From Shewanella sp. 1CM18E (lineage in GTDB: Bacteria > Pseudomonadota > Gammaproteobacteria > Enterobacterales > Shewanellaceae), in contig NZ_JALNTW010000004.1 in NCBI RefSeq assembly GCF_023161665.1, positions 1 to 64,000 of the forward strand: a stretch of 64,000 nt of DNA. Direction: 5' to 3'. Below the pieces are notes generated by a model, which was not told the origin of the DNA, ran no database searches, and saw only the letters and a list, made by a program, of their open reading frames with translations. The position numbers and the translations under genes are program-made. Positions 8,584 to 17,652 of the stretch are shown piece after piece (position 1 is the first letter of the stretch; each line of letters starts with the position of its first letter).

Positions 8584-10347
8584 TTAACTTGCAGCCTCTA
8601 GGCCATGACTACCGGCTTTAGTAACCATGGAGAAGTTACGCGCGGTATCTTCAACAAATGCACGAGTATAAATCGTATCAACAAAACGCCAGTCACAGCG
8701 CACTTCATCGTGATTAAAAGTTAGCGTCATTAAACCGCGATTCATCAAATTCGCATAAGCAAGATTATCCACTAAGTCCACTATCGCTTCCTCAGTTGCC
8801 GGAATATCCTTTTCATCAATCCCCAAATAATACTCAAGCCCTGGCGATGATACCGAGCTAGTCGCAAACTCAACACCCACTGAGTCACCAGCAGTATCTT
8901 TAAGCTGATTAGCCCAAGCGTTGTGGGTATCACCCGCTATCACCACTAAGTTTTTAGCCTGTGATTTTGCCGTAGCCAGAATCACTTCGCGCTCATAGGC
9001 ATAACCATCCCACGCGTCTAAGTTATACGGGATAGATGGCAATTGCAGTAACGCCATCACTTCAGGCGTTAGCTTGTCACCAAAGAATGCTAAATACTTA
9101 AGCTCATCTTCAGTCAAAGTCGGGTCGCCTGCCGCTTGCCTTGCCGCAATCTGTGCCAAAGCTGCTAACTGACCAAACTCTGGAATTGACAGTTGCTGAG
9201 TCGCAATAGCTGCCGGTAGCATCATTTGCCCCATCAACACTTGCTGACCTAAGACTTGCCACTTTGCTGTAGAGGTCAATAACGCAGTTTGTAGCCATGC
9301 CAGTTGCTCTTGCCCCAGCATGGTGCGGTTAGTGTCAGTGACATCAGCCATAAAGCGAGCGCTGTCCAAGCCGCCTGTCGCAGGATCTGTATATTCAGCG
9401 TAATCTAACTGTTTATCACGACCAACAAGACGAGTGTCTAGCATATGTAGATCTAGAAGATCACCATATTGGAATGAACGATAGATCTCCTCATGGTTAC
9501 CTTCACGCCAAGGACGAATGGGCAGCCACTCAAAGTAAGCTTGTAGCGCCGCCTCTTTGCGCGCATCAAAGTCACCCTCACCATCATTATGGTTTTCCGC
9601 ACCGTCACGCCAGCTATCATTAGCCACTTCATGGTCGTCCCACACAGTAATAAACGGGGTTTTTCCATGGAGTTTTTGTAAGCTTAAATCACTGCGGTAC
9701 TGGCCATAACGGGTACGATAATCGCTAAGACTAATTAACTCGCCCTCAGGTACAACTTCACGTTGCAGCTCAGCAGCACGATCACTGGCGTACTCACTGC
9801 GGGCGTATTCATAAATGTAATCGCCAAGGTGAATAACCGCATCGAGATCATCCATACGCGATGCCATCTCATAAACATTGAAATAGCCAGCAGGGAAATT
9901 AGCACAAGACATAACCGCAAACTTAGCTTGCGACAGTGCCCCCTGCGGCAAGGTTTTAGTCTGTCCCGCTTGTGAGGTTTTATTACCGGTTTTAAAGCGA
10001 TAGAAATATTGCGTCCCAGCTTCAAGACCTACTGCATCGACCTTAACGGTATAGTCGCGTTCACTATTGGTGATGGTGTCACCACTGACCACCAGCTGAC
10101 TAAAGTTTGCATCGGTTGCTACTTCCCATGACACTCTTACATCACCGTCTGTTTCAGGGGTTATCCGAGTCCAAATAATCACCGCATCATGGCTAGGGTC
10201 GCCACTGGCTAAACCATGTAAAAATTCAGCATAAATGCCACTGTCATCATCGCTGCTACAGCCCATTAAGCCGTATGATACAACTGCAGCGCCTACGCCT
10301 TTGGCCGACATTGCCAAGAAATCTCTTCGCGTAAAAGGTCTTTTCAT
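8584..10347 (-). CDS. phoD: Alkaline phosphatase D family phosphodiesterase, Tat-exported lipoprotein
   Basis: Metallophosphatase of 587 residues acting outside the inner membrane on phosphate mono- or diesters. The Tat signal TRRDFL (6-11) is followed by a hydrophobic stretch and a lipobox GLMGC (Cys30), so the protein appears folded before export and then lipid-anchored. An N-terminal beta domain (GLASGDPSHDAVIIWTR) leads into the PhoD catalytic domain with FAVMSCANF, HLGDYIYEY, WDDHEVAND and VVIAGDTHNAWA, which carry the metal-binding Asp, His and Asn residues. It stands alone; I saw no convincing Pho box upstream, so phosphate regulation is unsupported. Confidence 0.87.
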   Translation of the reverse strand: MKRPFTRRDFLAMSAKGVGAAVVSYGLMGCSSDDDSGIYAEFLHGLASGDPSHDAVIIWTRITPETDGDVRVSWEVATDANFSQLVVSGDTITNSERDYTVKVDAVGLEAGTQYFYRFKTGNKTSQAGQTKTLPQGALSQAKFAVMSCANFPAGYFNVYEMASRMDDLDAVIHLGDYIYEYARSEYASDRAAELQREVVPEGELISLSDYRTRYGQYRSDLSLQKLHGKTPFITVWDDHEVANDSWRDGAENHNDGEGDFDARKEAALQAYFEWLPIRPWREGNHEEIYRSFQYGDLLDLHMLDTRLVGRDKQLDYAEYTDPATGGLDSARFMADVTDTNRTMLGQEQLAWLQTALLTSTAKWQVLGQQVLMGQMMLPAAIATQQLSIPEFGQLAALAQIAARQAAGDPTLTEDELKYLAFFGDKLTPEVMALLQLPSIPYNLDAWDGYAYEREVILATAKSQAKNLVVIAGDTHNAWANQLKDTAGDSVGVEFATSSVSSPGLEYYLGIDEKDIPATEEAIVDLVDNLAYANLMNRGLMTLTFNHDEVRCDWRFVDTIYTRAFVEDTARNFSMVTKAGSHGLEAAS

Positions 10348-10745
10348 TATTATTCCTTTAATATTTTTAGTTTGGTGGTACGAGGTCTAATGAGTGTGGA
10401 TACTAATAACCCACTATTACACGAAGGTGACAAGATGTTAATAGGCAGTTAAAAGTAGATTTAACCACAACCAATTACCATTAAAATATGCAGCCATCTT
10501 GCCTAACCCGCCTATAAAACGGCATCCAAAGCATCATTCATTAATGCGGCAATGTTATTGAAGCCCCATAATTTTCGTACGACAAAACCCTAAAGCCAAT
10601 GCAGTTAACCTATGTTTGTATAGATGTTTAGGTAACAAAAATCAGATGGAAAATATTTTGAAGTTACATTTAATTTGGCCACTAAACTATCGCGACTAAA
10701 AAAGTTAACATGTAGACAATTAAGGTCGAGCGACTAGAAAGGACC
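10348..10745. other. Intergenic region between divergent phoD and MORN lipoprotein genes
   Basis: 398 bases that must contain both promoters. No clear Pho box, repeat or RNA element was recognised. Confidence 0.5.
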
Positions 10746-11252
10746 ATGTCTATGTTTTATAAAATGATATTAGTATTAAGTAGCCTAAGCATCTTGCTTA
10801 CAGGCTGTAGCAGCACAGAGCAAACCGTTCTCTATAGCGACTTAGAGCAAAAAGGCGATGCTATCTACTATCAAGATGCTCTCTATACAGGGACATTTAT
10901 GCGTAAAGACAGCCAGCAAAGACTTAGGGCTAAAGGTTACCTCAAAGACGGTCTACTTCAGGGAGAAGTTGTTAGCTATGACATTTATGCCAGAGTCACC
11001 AGAACCGAACACTTTAAAGATGGCAAACCCCATGGGATCTTCACCCAGTTTTATGAAGATGGCACCATAGAAGAACAAGGCCAATTTGAAGCGGGTGAAG
11101 TGGTCGGCAAATGGCTGCTTTATTATGAAACTGGCGCCTTAGCGCGTGAGTCTTTTCACAAAAATGACCGCCCTGATGGACAATGGACCTATTTTAATGA
11201 AGATGGAACCATCAAAGAAATAAGAACTTATAAAAACGGACAGCAAATTTAA
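10746..11252 (+). CDS. MORN-repeat lipoprotein (YwqK-like)
   Basis: Lipoprotein of 168 residues with lipobox LLTGC (Cys21). The mature part is a row of MORN-type repeats of about 22-24 residues, such as YLKDGLLQGEVVSYDI, HFKDGKPHGIFTQFYEDGT and ENDRPDGQWTYFNEDGT-like units. This is the pattern of proteins annotated as YwqK-family antitoxins, although that label is not backed by a toxin gene here. The second ATG (10752) has better spacing to AGGA and may be the real start. The ankyrin lipoprotein gene follows 65 bases later on the same strand, suggesting one transcript for two repeat-type envelope proteins. Confidence 0.75.
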   Translation: MSMFYKMILVLSSLSILLTGCSSTEQTVLYSDLEQKGDAIYYQDALYTGTFMRKDSQQRLRAKGYLKDGLLQGEVVSYDIYARVTRTEHFKDGKPHGIFTQFYEDGTIEEQGQFEAGEVVGKWLLYYETGALARESFHKNDRPDGQWTYFNEDGTIKEIRTYKNGQQI

Positions 11253-11317
11253 ATATTGTGCAGCCAAGCGAGTACCACTGATTTGCAGCTATTCACACGG
11301 ATATTTTAGGGGAAAAA

Positions 11318-12877
11318 GTGAGACGCCTAACCGCAGTAATCATGCTAGGTTTAGTGCTTGGCGGCTGCGCGCAATCATCTAATGCGCCAAAACCTGAGCA
11401 AACAAACCAAGCCATAATTCTTTCCTCAGCCAACAGCTTGAGTGAAGGTGAGCTTAACGCCGCTACTGAGGCATTAATAGCAGCTATAGAGCAAAACGAT
11501 AAAACCGCATTTACAACTCTGTTAGCAAGCTCAGTTAGCCAAAGCCTTAACCCTAAAGATGGTTATAGCCCTTTATATTCGGCGATTACTATGCGCCGCC
11601 CAGAGCTTGTCAAACCACTACTTGATGCCGGAGCCAACCCTAACCTCGGCAATCAATATTCTGGCTATCAAACACCGCTAATGTTTGCCATTTTCAACGT
11701 CGATATTGACAGTTTCAAACAGCTTTTAGCCAGTGGTGCCAACCCAAATGGTGTCGATTATAAAGGTCTTTCGGCACTGCATTATTTAGCCCAAAGCCGC
11801 TGTAGTAGCTGTTTGCCAAGGGATGAATTTAATCAACAAGCACTAGCTTTGCTTATTGAGCATGGCGCCAATATCAATCAGCAAAATAATGAAGGTGAAA
11901 GCCCAGCCTTTGTTGCCGCCAAATATAATAATATTCCCATGCTCACGGCGTTAGCCGCTCAAGATGCCGATTTAGATCTGCTCACTGAAGATGGTTTTTC
12001 AGCCCTAATACAAGCAATCGACTTTAATCAGCCCAAAATCGTATCAGCGTTGCTCGATTTAGGCGCGGACGTTAATGCCAAAACCTATCATGATACGACA
12101 CCGTTAATGGACGCCTTACTCAGAAGGGAAAGCCGCCAACAGATAATAGACAATTTGATTGCCGCAGGGGCGGATGTAAATAGCCATGGCGCTGAGGCTA
12201 CGCCGTTAGTAATTGCCGTTGAAAGCAATAATATCGAGCTAGTAAATCAATTGGTTGCAGCGGGAGCCGATCCTTCATTAGCAACCCTTGAGAGATATAC
12301 CACTCCGTTAATGTCAGCCATCTATATTCAAAGTAACCCAATGATTGAGCGACTTTTACAGCTTGGCGCCAACCCAAATCAGCAGGATATTCAAGGTGCC
12401 TCTCCGCTTAGGTACGCCATAGGATTGCAAAACCAAGCTGCGGTTGAATTACTGCTCAAAGCTGGCGCAGATATCAATGAGCTAACTAAACAGCACTGGA
12501 CACCACTTGCCACAGCCATTGATATTAATCATCTAGAAATAGCCACGCTCTTGCTAGCAAAAGGTGCTGATATCAATATTAGCGATAGCTATGGTGACTG
12601 GCCGCCAATAGTGTTAGCTAGCAGCAAGCTTGACTCGCCTATGCTGTCGTTACTAATGGATAACGGCGCTGACATAAAGCGCACTAATTTAAATGGTAAC
12701 AATGCGCTGCATATTGCAGTGCTCAATATTGAGCAGCTAGACGATAATGCCAAGCAGGTGATCACGGCGCTAATTAACTATGGCGCCGATCTAAAAGCTG
12801 TAAATAACTCAGGTAAAACAGCATTAGACTACGCCGACTCCAAGCCTGAACTGTTGCAGTTTTTACAGCAGTTTTAA
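11318..12877 (+). CDS. Ankyrin-repeat lipoprotein
   Basis: Lipoprotein of 519 residues with lipobox VLGGC (Cys17), a linker, then about twelve ankyrin repeats covering nearly the whole mature protein. Repeats show the (T/S)PL..A(I)... and LL..GA(D/N)(I/P/V)N signatures, for example LLKAGADINELTKQHWTPLA. One repeat carries an insertion with CSSC, which could form a disulfide in the periplasm. The start is GTG, preceded by AGGGG. Ankyrin proteins bind other proteins; the partner is unknown. Gene order suggests an operon with the MORN lipoprotein. It converges with the next gene 26 bases away. Confidence 0.85.
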   Translation: MRRLTAVIMLGLVLGGCAQSSNAPKPEQTNQAIILSSANSLSEGELNAATEALIAAIEQNDKTAFTTLLASSVSQSLNPKDGYSPLYSAITMRRPELVKPLLDAGANPNLGNQYSGYQTPLMFAIFNVDIDSFKQLLASGANPNGVDYKGLSALHYLAQSRCSSCLPRDEFNQQALALLIEHGANINQQNNEGESPAFVAAKYNNIPMLTALAAQDADLDLLTEDGFSALIQAIDFNQPKIVSALLDLGADVNAKTYHDTTPLMDALLRRESRQQIIDNLIAAGADVNSHGAEATPLVIAVESNNIELVNQLVAAGADPSLATLERYTTPLMSAIYIQSNPMIERLLQLGANPNQQDIQGASPLRYAIGLQNQAAVELLLKAGADINELTKQHWTPLATAIDINHLEIATLLLAKGADINISDSYGDWPPIVLASSKLDSPMLSLLMDNGADIKRTNLNGNNALHIAVLNIEQLDDNAKQVITALINYGADLKAVNNSGKTALDYADSKPELLQFLQQF

Positions 12878-12903
12878 TAGCTACTGCTGAAAAACGCTAG
12901 CAA

Positions 12904-14046
12904 TTAGCTTCTAATACGTAAGGTACAAACAACCGGAGCGTGGTCGCTACTTTGGCTATCACGCTCAAAGCTTGGATTCACTAAATGCCTATCTTCAGTG
13001 TGATAGTCACAAACCTCGGCAACGCTATTATCAAAACTTGGGTCAAAGTCTGCTGAAAGTAATATGTAATCCAGCACATTACCTTGCGCGCCGTAGTAAT
13101 GAGTCGGCGCCCGCGATGCCCGTGCTTTAGCCAGCATTCGCTCTTCTTCCACGGCAATTTCATCAGCGCTTGCATCGCTAGTCTTTTCGCCAAATAAGTC
13201 CTGCAAACCTTGTTGAAACAGCTTATATGCATCAGTTAATGGGTAATTTGCTAACTCACCGAGCCCCTCTTTTTCAAAACGCAGCTCGCGATTTGTTAGT
13301 GGCGATAACACCGAGCTGGTGAGTTCTTCATTAAAATCACCCATTAACACCATAGGCTGATTGGTCTCAATCCGTCTTTGCAGCATGGCATGCAACAATA
13401 AAACCGCCTCACTGCCGCGCTGAATGCTCGACGCCCATTGGCCGAGACTGTTGCGCCCTAATAGCTCACCAAAGTTAACCAAAGGGGCGGCGGATGTGCG
13501 AGTTGCTGCCTGAACAAACTTAGGCGCTGGCAATTCATCCAGATGCGGCCGCTTTGATTTAAAGTGCACCACGTAAATATCGCAAAGGCCTATTTGCGGT
13601 AACTGCACCGTGACTCGAAGAGGTTTACGGCTAAATGCAAAGTTGGCATTAAGGCCGAGCCCATAAATGTACTCAGGCTCAGCTTCAATCGCGGTGACTT
13701 CAGTGAAAGGATATTTTGAGGCAAGAGCGACCACAGGATCACGGCAGATATAATCGTCAATCACGCTTGGCTCATCGACAACGGCAAAGTGTTCATAGCC
13801 AGAAGCGCGCATTTGCTCCGCAAGAGCCTCCGCAGAAAACACCTCTTGCAAGCCAATAATGTCTGGCTGATGCTGCACTAAAAACTCAGCTAACCAAGCC
13901 TGCTTTTTTTGCCACTGCTCTGCGCTGTAGATATTTTCAAAATCGTAATAGGCTAATGGTGGCTCAATGTAATTAAACAGGTTAAAGCTCGCCAGTTTGA
14001 CTCTATTGGTTTTAGCATCTGTATTCGAATTTACCATGTCAGCCAT
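12904..14046 (-). CDS. Endonuclease/exonuclease/phosphatase family hydrolase
   Basis: Protein of 380 residues with the EEP fold shared by DNase I, exonuclease III and sphingomyelinases. Signature pieces in order: VKLASFNLFN (metal-binding Asn), IIGLQEVFS (Glu), VVHFKSKRP, VLMGDFNEEL and the C-terminal SSDHAPVVC carrying the catalytic His. No signal peptide or membrane helix, so a cytoplasmic location is likely. The substrate cannot be told from sequence; the closest general type is the COG2374/COG3568 hydrolases. ATG 14037 is an alternative start. yedI lies 44 bases upstream on the same strand, so co-transcription is possible. Confidence 0.8.
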   Translation of the reverse strand: MADMVNSNTDAKTNRVKLASFNLFNYIEPPLAYYDFENIYSAEQWQKKQAWLAEFLVQHQPDIIGLQEVFSAEALAEQMRASGYEHFAVVDEPSVIDDYICRDPVVALASKYPFTEVTAIEAEPEYIYGLGLNANFAFSRKPLRVTVQLPQIGLCDIYVVHFKSKRPHLDELPAPKFVQAATRTSAAPLVNFGELLGRNSLGQWASSIQRGSEAVLLLHAMLQRRIETNQPMVLMGDFNEELTSSVLSPLTNRELRFEKEGLGELANYPLTDAYKLFQQGLQDLFGEKTSDASADEIAVEEERMLAKARASRAPTHYYGAQGNVLDYILLSADFDPSFDNSVAEVCDYHTEDRHLVNPSFERDSQSSDHAPVVCTLRIRS

Positions 14047-14090
14047 TACTACCTTTTAAATATGGATGCTTAAGTTGAGATAAAAGCAAG

Positions 14091-15029
14091 CTATGCAGCG
14101 CCTTTATTACCTTTCAGTTTGATAAAAAGCTGCATCAATAACACCGCCAGAGCACCAGCTAGCACGCCAAAGATCGCGTTCAAAATACTCGGGGTGATAA
14201 ACGCCACCACAGGCCCGACAAAATCAAAGGCGGCAACCCAAGCGGCTGCTGCGCTAATCTTATCGCCAATCCAATGCCAGCCGTGAGTTAAAATGCCGCC
14301 ACCGACCATAAACATGGCGATAGTGCCGACAACCGATAGTGTCTTCATTAAATAGGGCGCTGAGTTTAGCAGCATCATGCCAAAGCGACGTTTAAATCGC
14401 GCCCACAGGCTTTCGCCAGGGCGCTGGCTTAAATACAGCCCTGCATCATCAAGCTTAACAATCCCAGCCACAAGACCATATACACCTATGGTCATTACAA
14501 TCGCGATAACGCTTAAAGTAAAAAACTGAGTACTTAGACTCTTGTCGGCCACAATGCCTAAGGTGATGGCGATGATCTCTGCCGATAACACAAAGTCAGT
14601 GCGAATAGCGCCTTTGACTTTGTTTTTCTCATACTCTTTTAAATCCGTGATTGCTGCTTCACTTGCCTCTTTATCCACTTGCGGATGCCTTTTGGCAGAA
14701 TAGCTGTGATAGATTTTCTCAAAGCCTTCATAGCACAGGAACAAACCACCAAACATCAGCAGCGGTGTCACCGCCCATGGAATAAACGCGCTGATCAGCA
14801 TTGCCGCTGGCACCAAAATACATTTATTCTTAAATGAGCCCACAGCAACCGCCCACACCACAGGCAGCTCTCTGTCGGCACTTACGCCTGTCACTTGCTG
14901 GGCGTTTAAGGCTAAATCGTCCCCTAATACACCTGCGGTTTTGCGGGCAGCAATTTTACTCATTGCGGCGACATCATCTAAAATCGTCGCGATATCATCT
15001 AACAAGGTTAATAAACTGGCCCCAGCCAT
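14091..15029 (-). CDS. yedI: DUF808 family inner-membrane protein YedI
   Basis: Protein of 312 residues matching E. coli YedI: it begins MAGASLLTLLDDIATILDDV and continues VAAMSKIAARKTAGVLGDDLALNAQQV, followed by several membrane helices from about residue 55 on. The conserved segment KEYEKNKVKGAIRTDFVLSAE lies between helices. The function of the family is unknown. It precedes the EEP hydrolase on the same strand. Confidence 0.85.
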   Translation of the reverse strand: MAGASLLTLLDDIATILDDVAAMSKIAARKTAGVLGDDLALNAQQVTGVSADRELPVVWAVAVGSFKNKCILVPAAMLISAFIPWAVTPLLMFGGLFLCYEGFEKIYHSYSAKRHPQVDKEASEAAITDLKEYEKNKVKGAIRTDFVLSAEIIAITLGIVADKSLSTQFFTLSVIAIVMTIGVYGLVAGIVKLDDAGLYLSQRPGESLWARFKRRFGMMLLNSAPYLMKTLSVVGTIAMFMVGGGILTHGWHWIGDKISAAAAWVAAFDFVGPVVAFITPSILNAIFGVLAGALAVLLMQLFIKLKGNKGAA

Positions 15030-15360
15030 ATCGACTCCTTTATCGCTTAAAGGCGGGTAATACTACTTGCTATAACGACTTGCCATAGCCGCTCGCTATT
15101 ACCGCGCCGAAAATCCATCTCACCACACCATTAAAAACGGTATATCTGAAAAAGTACCGCACTTATGCTAAATAATCTAATGACAATATAATGTTAGCTA
15201 ACTTACATTATTGCTCTACTTCAGCTATTAGCTAAATGTTTAACCGAGATCCGCTAAAATTCAGCCCCATTCAAGCTGCTAAACGAGTATACTGTCGCCA
15301 ATATTTTAACCTTGCCTATTACTTTATCTTTAACTTCTATCTTAAATAAGGGATTTCATA
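15030..15360. other. Intergenic region between divergent yedI and rpiA
   Basis: 331 bases with no gene. No recognisable operator or RNA structure; AAGGG just before rpiA is its ribosome site. Confidence 0.5.
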
Positions 15361-16020
15361 ATGACTCAAGATGAAATGAAAAAAGCTGCCGGTTGGGCTG
15401 CATTGCAGTACGTAGAAGAGAACAGCATTGTTGGTGTAGGAACTGGCTCAACGGTTAATCACTTTATTGATGCGCTAGCAACAATGAAGTTCGATATCCA
15501 AGGCGCAGTATCAAGCTCTGAAGCATCAACAGAAAAAATGAAAGCGCTAGGTATTCCAGTTTTCGATTTAAACAGTGTTAATGAGTTATCTGTTTACGTT
15601 GATGGCGCCGATGAAATCAACAGCCAAATGGACATGATTAAGGGCGGTGGAGCAGCACTGACTCGCGAAAAAATCGTTGCCGCTGTTGCTGAAAAATTCG
15701 TTTGTATCGTTGATAACACTAAGCAAGTGGATATCTTAGGTGAATTCCCACTGCCAATCGAAGTGATCCCAATGGCACGCTCATACGTGGCACGCCAAAT
15801 TGTTAAGCTTGGCGGCGACCCAGTTTACCGTGAAGGCTGTGTTACCGATAACGGCAACATCATTCTTGACGTGTACAACATGAAGATCATGAAGCCAAAA
15901 GAACTTGAAGAGCAGATTGACGGCATTGTTGGCGTTGTGACTAACGGTCTATTCGCTAAGCGCGGCGCAGACGTATTATTAGTGGGTACGCCAGACGGTG
16001 TGAAAACCGTTACTTTCTAA
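15361..16020 (+). CDS. rpiA: Ribose-5-phosphate isomerase A
   Basis: Enzyme of 219 residues, the usual RpiA length, interconverting ribose 5-phosphate and ribulose 5-phosphate in the non-oxidative pentose phosphate pathway. Motifs in order: [14 protein letters not shown] (phosphate loop), [18 protein letters not shown] with the catalytic Asp/Glu region, [11 protein letters not shown] with the catalytic Lys, and a C-terminal [12 protein letters not shown]. Cytoplasmic. Single gene with a strong downstream terminator. Confidence 0.97.
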   Translation: MTQDEMKKAAGWAALQYVEENSIVGVGTGSTVNHFIDALATMKFDIQGAVSSSEASTEKMKALGIPVFDLNSVNELSVYVDGADEINSQMDMIKGGGAALTREKIVAAVAEKFVCIVDNTKQVDILGEFPLPIEVIPMARSYVARQIVKLGGDPVYREGCVTDNGNIILDVYNMKIMKPKELEEQIDGIVGVVTNGLFAKRGADVLLVGTPDGVKTVTF

Positions 16021-16059
16021 GCCTTATTCGCTTAGTGATAACCGCTTACCGCAAATAGC

Positions 16060-16086
16060 AAAAGCCACTCGATGAGTGGCTTTTTT
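16060..16086. terminator. Bidirectional terminator between rpiA and rarD
   Basis: The stem AAAGCCACTC/GAGTGGCTTT with a 3-base loop has T-runs on both strands. Confidence 0.88.
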
Positions 16087-16122
16087 CATTTAGAACTCGA
16101 CACAGCTAGTCACTAATACTCA

Positions 16123-17061
16123 CTAAGCATGACGTTTACTGCGATACTTATTTCTTAATGCGGGTAATGCCTCTAGTGAACAAAGCAGTAATCCGGTCCA
16201 GATCAATGCAAAGCTTATCGCTTTCACTTGGTCAAAATGTTCGTTAAACACCAGCACCGCCAGCAAAAACTGCAAGCTAGGCTCAACGTATTGCATCAGT
16301 CCTATCATCGACAAACTGGTGGCGCGAATCGCTAAGGCAAAGAACACTAACGGCATCAAGGTCACAGGCGCAGAGCCGATATACAGCCACAGCATAGTTG
16401 CATCACCCGCTAACGCCGATGAAATAACCACGCTTTGATCTGAGCCCCACAGCCACAACAAATACAGCGCAGCAAAAGGAATAAGCAGCAGTGCTTCAAC
16501 GGTCACAGAGGTTAGCGAGTCAAAACGGATAAACTTTTTACACAGGCCATAAAGCGCAAAAAAGCTGCCCATGCTCAATGCCAGCCACGGCAACTCGCCA
16601 TAGCTATAGACCATATAACTGATGCCGCAGACGCCCAAGATCACTGCCATCTTTTGCGCAGCAGACAGCTTATCGCCCAAGAACAGCACGCCTAAACCAA
16701 TGGCGAACAGCGGATTAATAAAAAAGCCCAAGCTTGCAGCCAATACTTGGCCGTGGGTCATTGCCCAAGTAAAGCTATACCAAGACACACACATAATCAG
16801 CGATGCTAAGCCGCACAAGAGCACCGACTTTTTATCCGCTTTTAGCATCGCCAGCGACGGCATTTTGCGGCCCAACAGCACAAATACTAATGCCATAAAC
16901 GGCACAGAAAACAAAATTCTAAACGCCAGTAATTCGTTAATATCCGCATTAGGCAGAAATTGATAATACAGCGGCATTAAGCCCCATAATAAAAACGAAA
17001 ACGCAGCAAGCGCATTGCCTTTAAATGAGGAGGCAGCATGAGTAGCAGTAGAGGGTTGCAT
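16123..17061 (-). CDS. rarD: EamA family transporter RarD
   Basis: Inner-membrane protein of 312 residues with about ten helices in two EamA repeats. It starts GNALAAFSFLLWGLMPLYYQ and contains RILFSVPFM and VTLMPLVFFALAIRATSLSMIGLMQY-type segments found in RarD. RarD belongs to the drug/metabolite transporter superfamily; its substrate is not established (the E. coli name comes from a chloramphenicol phenotype). Single gene. Confidence 0.88.
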   Translation of the reverse strand: MQPSTATHAASSFKGNALAAFSFLLWGLMPLYYQFLPNADINELLAFRILFSVPFMALVFVLLGRKMPSLAMLKADKKSVLLCGLASLIMCVSWYSFTWAMTHGQVLAASLGFFINPLFAIGLGVLFLGDKLSAAQKMAVILGVCGISYMVYSYGELPWLALSMGSFFALYGLCKKFIRFDSLTSVTVEALLLIPFAALYLLWLWGSDQSVVISSALAGDATMLWLYIGSAPVTLMPLVFFALAIRATSLSMIGLMQYVEPSLQFLLAVLVFNEHFDQVKAISFALIWTGLLLCSLEALPALRNKYRSKRHA

Positions 17062-17424
17062 AGAAAGTTTACAAGGCTAGAGACAAAATTAGAGTACGCT
17101 ATTGTCGCATTTACCCCTCAATAAAAGCGTGACAAAGCTCACCCTGCGTTATCGATATTTTCCTTGCCATAGCCCTTCGGTAATCATTGTGATAGCCCTT
17201 GTCATAGCCCTTTTCATCAAAGCGCATTTTGACGATTTACCAGCACAAACTTTTAAGTAGTTAAGAGAACCCCATCACATAAAACCGTACCATCCGAGGC
17301 ACGATCGTTAGCGCTTTTTTGAACAAAACCTACTTAAGTGTTTACTTTACAAACAAATAATCAGCTAAGCGTTCAATAATTCGCTTCCTCCTGACAGCTT
17401 TTTACGATAGATTCCATTTGCTAA
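17062..17424. other. Intergenic region upstream of the riboswitch
   Basis: About 360 bases between rarD and the riboswitch. The phrase (C/G)ATAGCCCTT occurs three times within about 50 bases (17168-17211), a degenerate short repeat of unknown meaning. The gbpA promoter should lie near the 3' end of this region. Confidence 0.45.
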
Positions 17425-17541
17425 ATCACATTTCGGCAAACCACTTGAAAAGGTGGGACGCAAAGCTTCCGGTCTGTCGGCGCAGTGAATAGTCATTTAT
17501 TAATGATTAACTGTGCCTATGATAGCGGGGTTGCCACTAGA
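17425..17541 (+). promoter_or_regulatory. Cyclic di-GMP-I riboswitch (GEMM-I)
   Basis: The conserved core of class I c-di-GMP riboswitches is present in order: GGCAAACC, a short P2 hairpin with a GAAA-type loop, GGTGGGACGCAAAGC, the tetraloop-receptor stretch TTCCGGTCTG, a variable P3 arm, and the closing TAGCGGGGTTGCC. In Vibrio cholerae the same class sits upstream of gbpA, the gene found here too. It binds the second messenger c-di-GMP and should control the downstream chitin oxidase gene. Confidence 0.93.
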
Positions 17542-17546
17542 TAAAT

Positions 17547-17594
17547 CGGACTTGTTACCAAGGTATTGTGCCTAGGCAAAGTCCGGCTGTTTTT
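17547..17594 (+). terminator. Riboswitch expression platform (terminator-like hairpin)
   Basis: CGGACTTG and CAAAGTCCG can pair around a structured loop containing CCTAGG, and the stem is followed by GCTGTTTTTAG. It starts six bases after the aptamer and ends about 60 bases before the gbpA start. This supports transcriptional control. Whether ligand favours or prevents the terminator cannot be decided by eye. Confidence 0.65.
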
Positions 17595-17652
17595 AGTGCT
17601 CAGCATGCGCCGAGGTGTGGCATTAATTTGTCAACCATACATAGGACATGTG

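Noticed and set aside
10348..10745. Pho box upstream of phoD
   Set aside because: No tandem CTGTCAT-like repeats found.
10746..11252. Antitoxin function for the MORN lipoprotein
   Set aside because: The label is inherited from family naming; no toxin gene is nearby and the protein has a lipobox.
17168..17211. Triple short repeat containing ATAGCCCTT
   Set aside because: Too short and irregular to call an operator or array.
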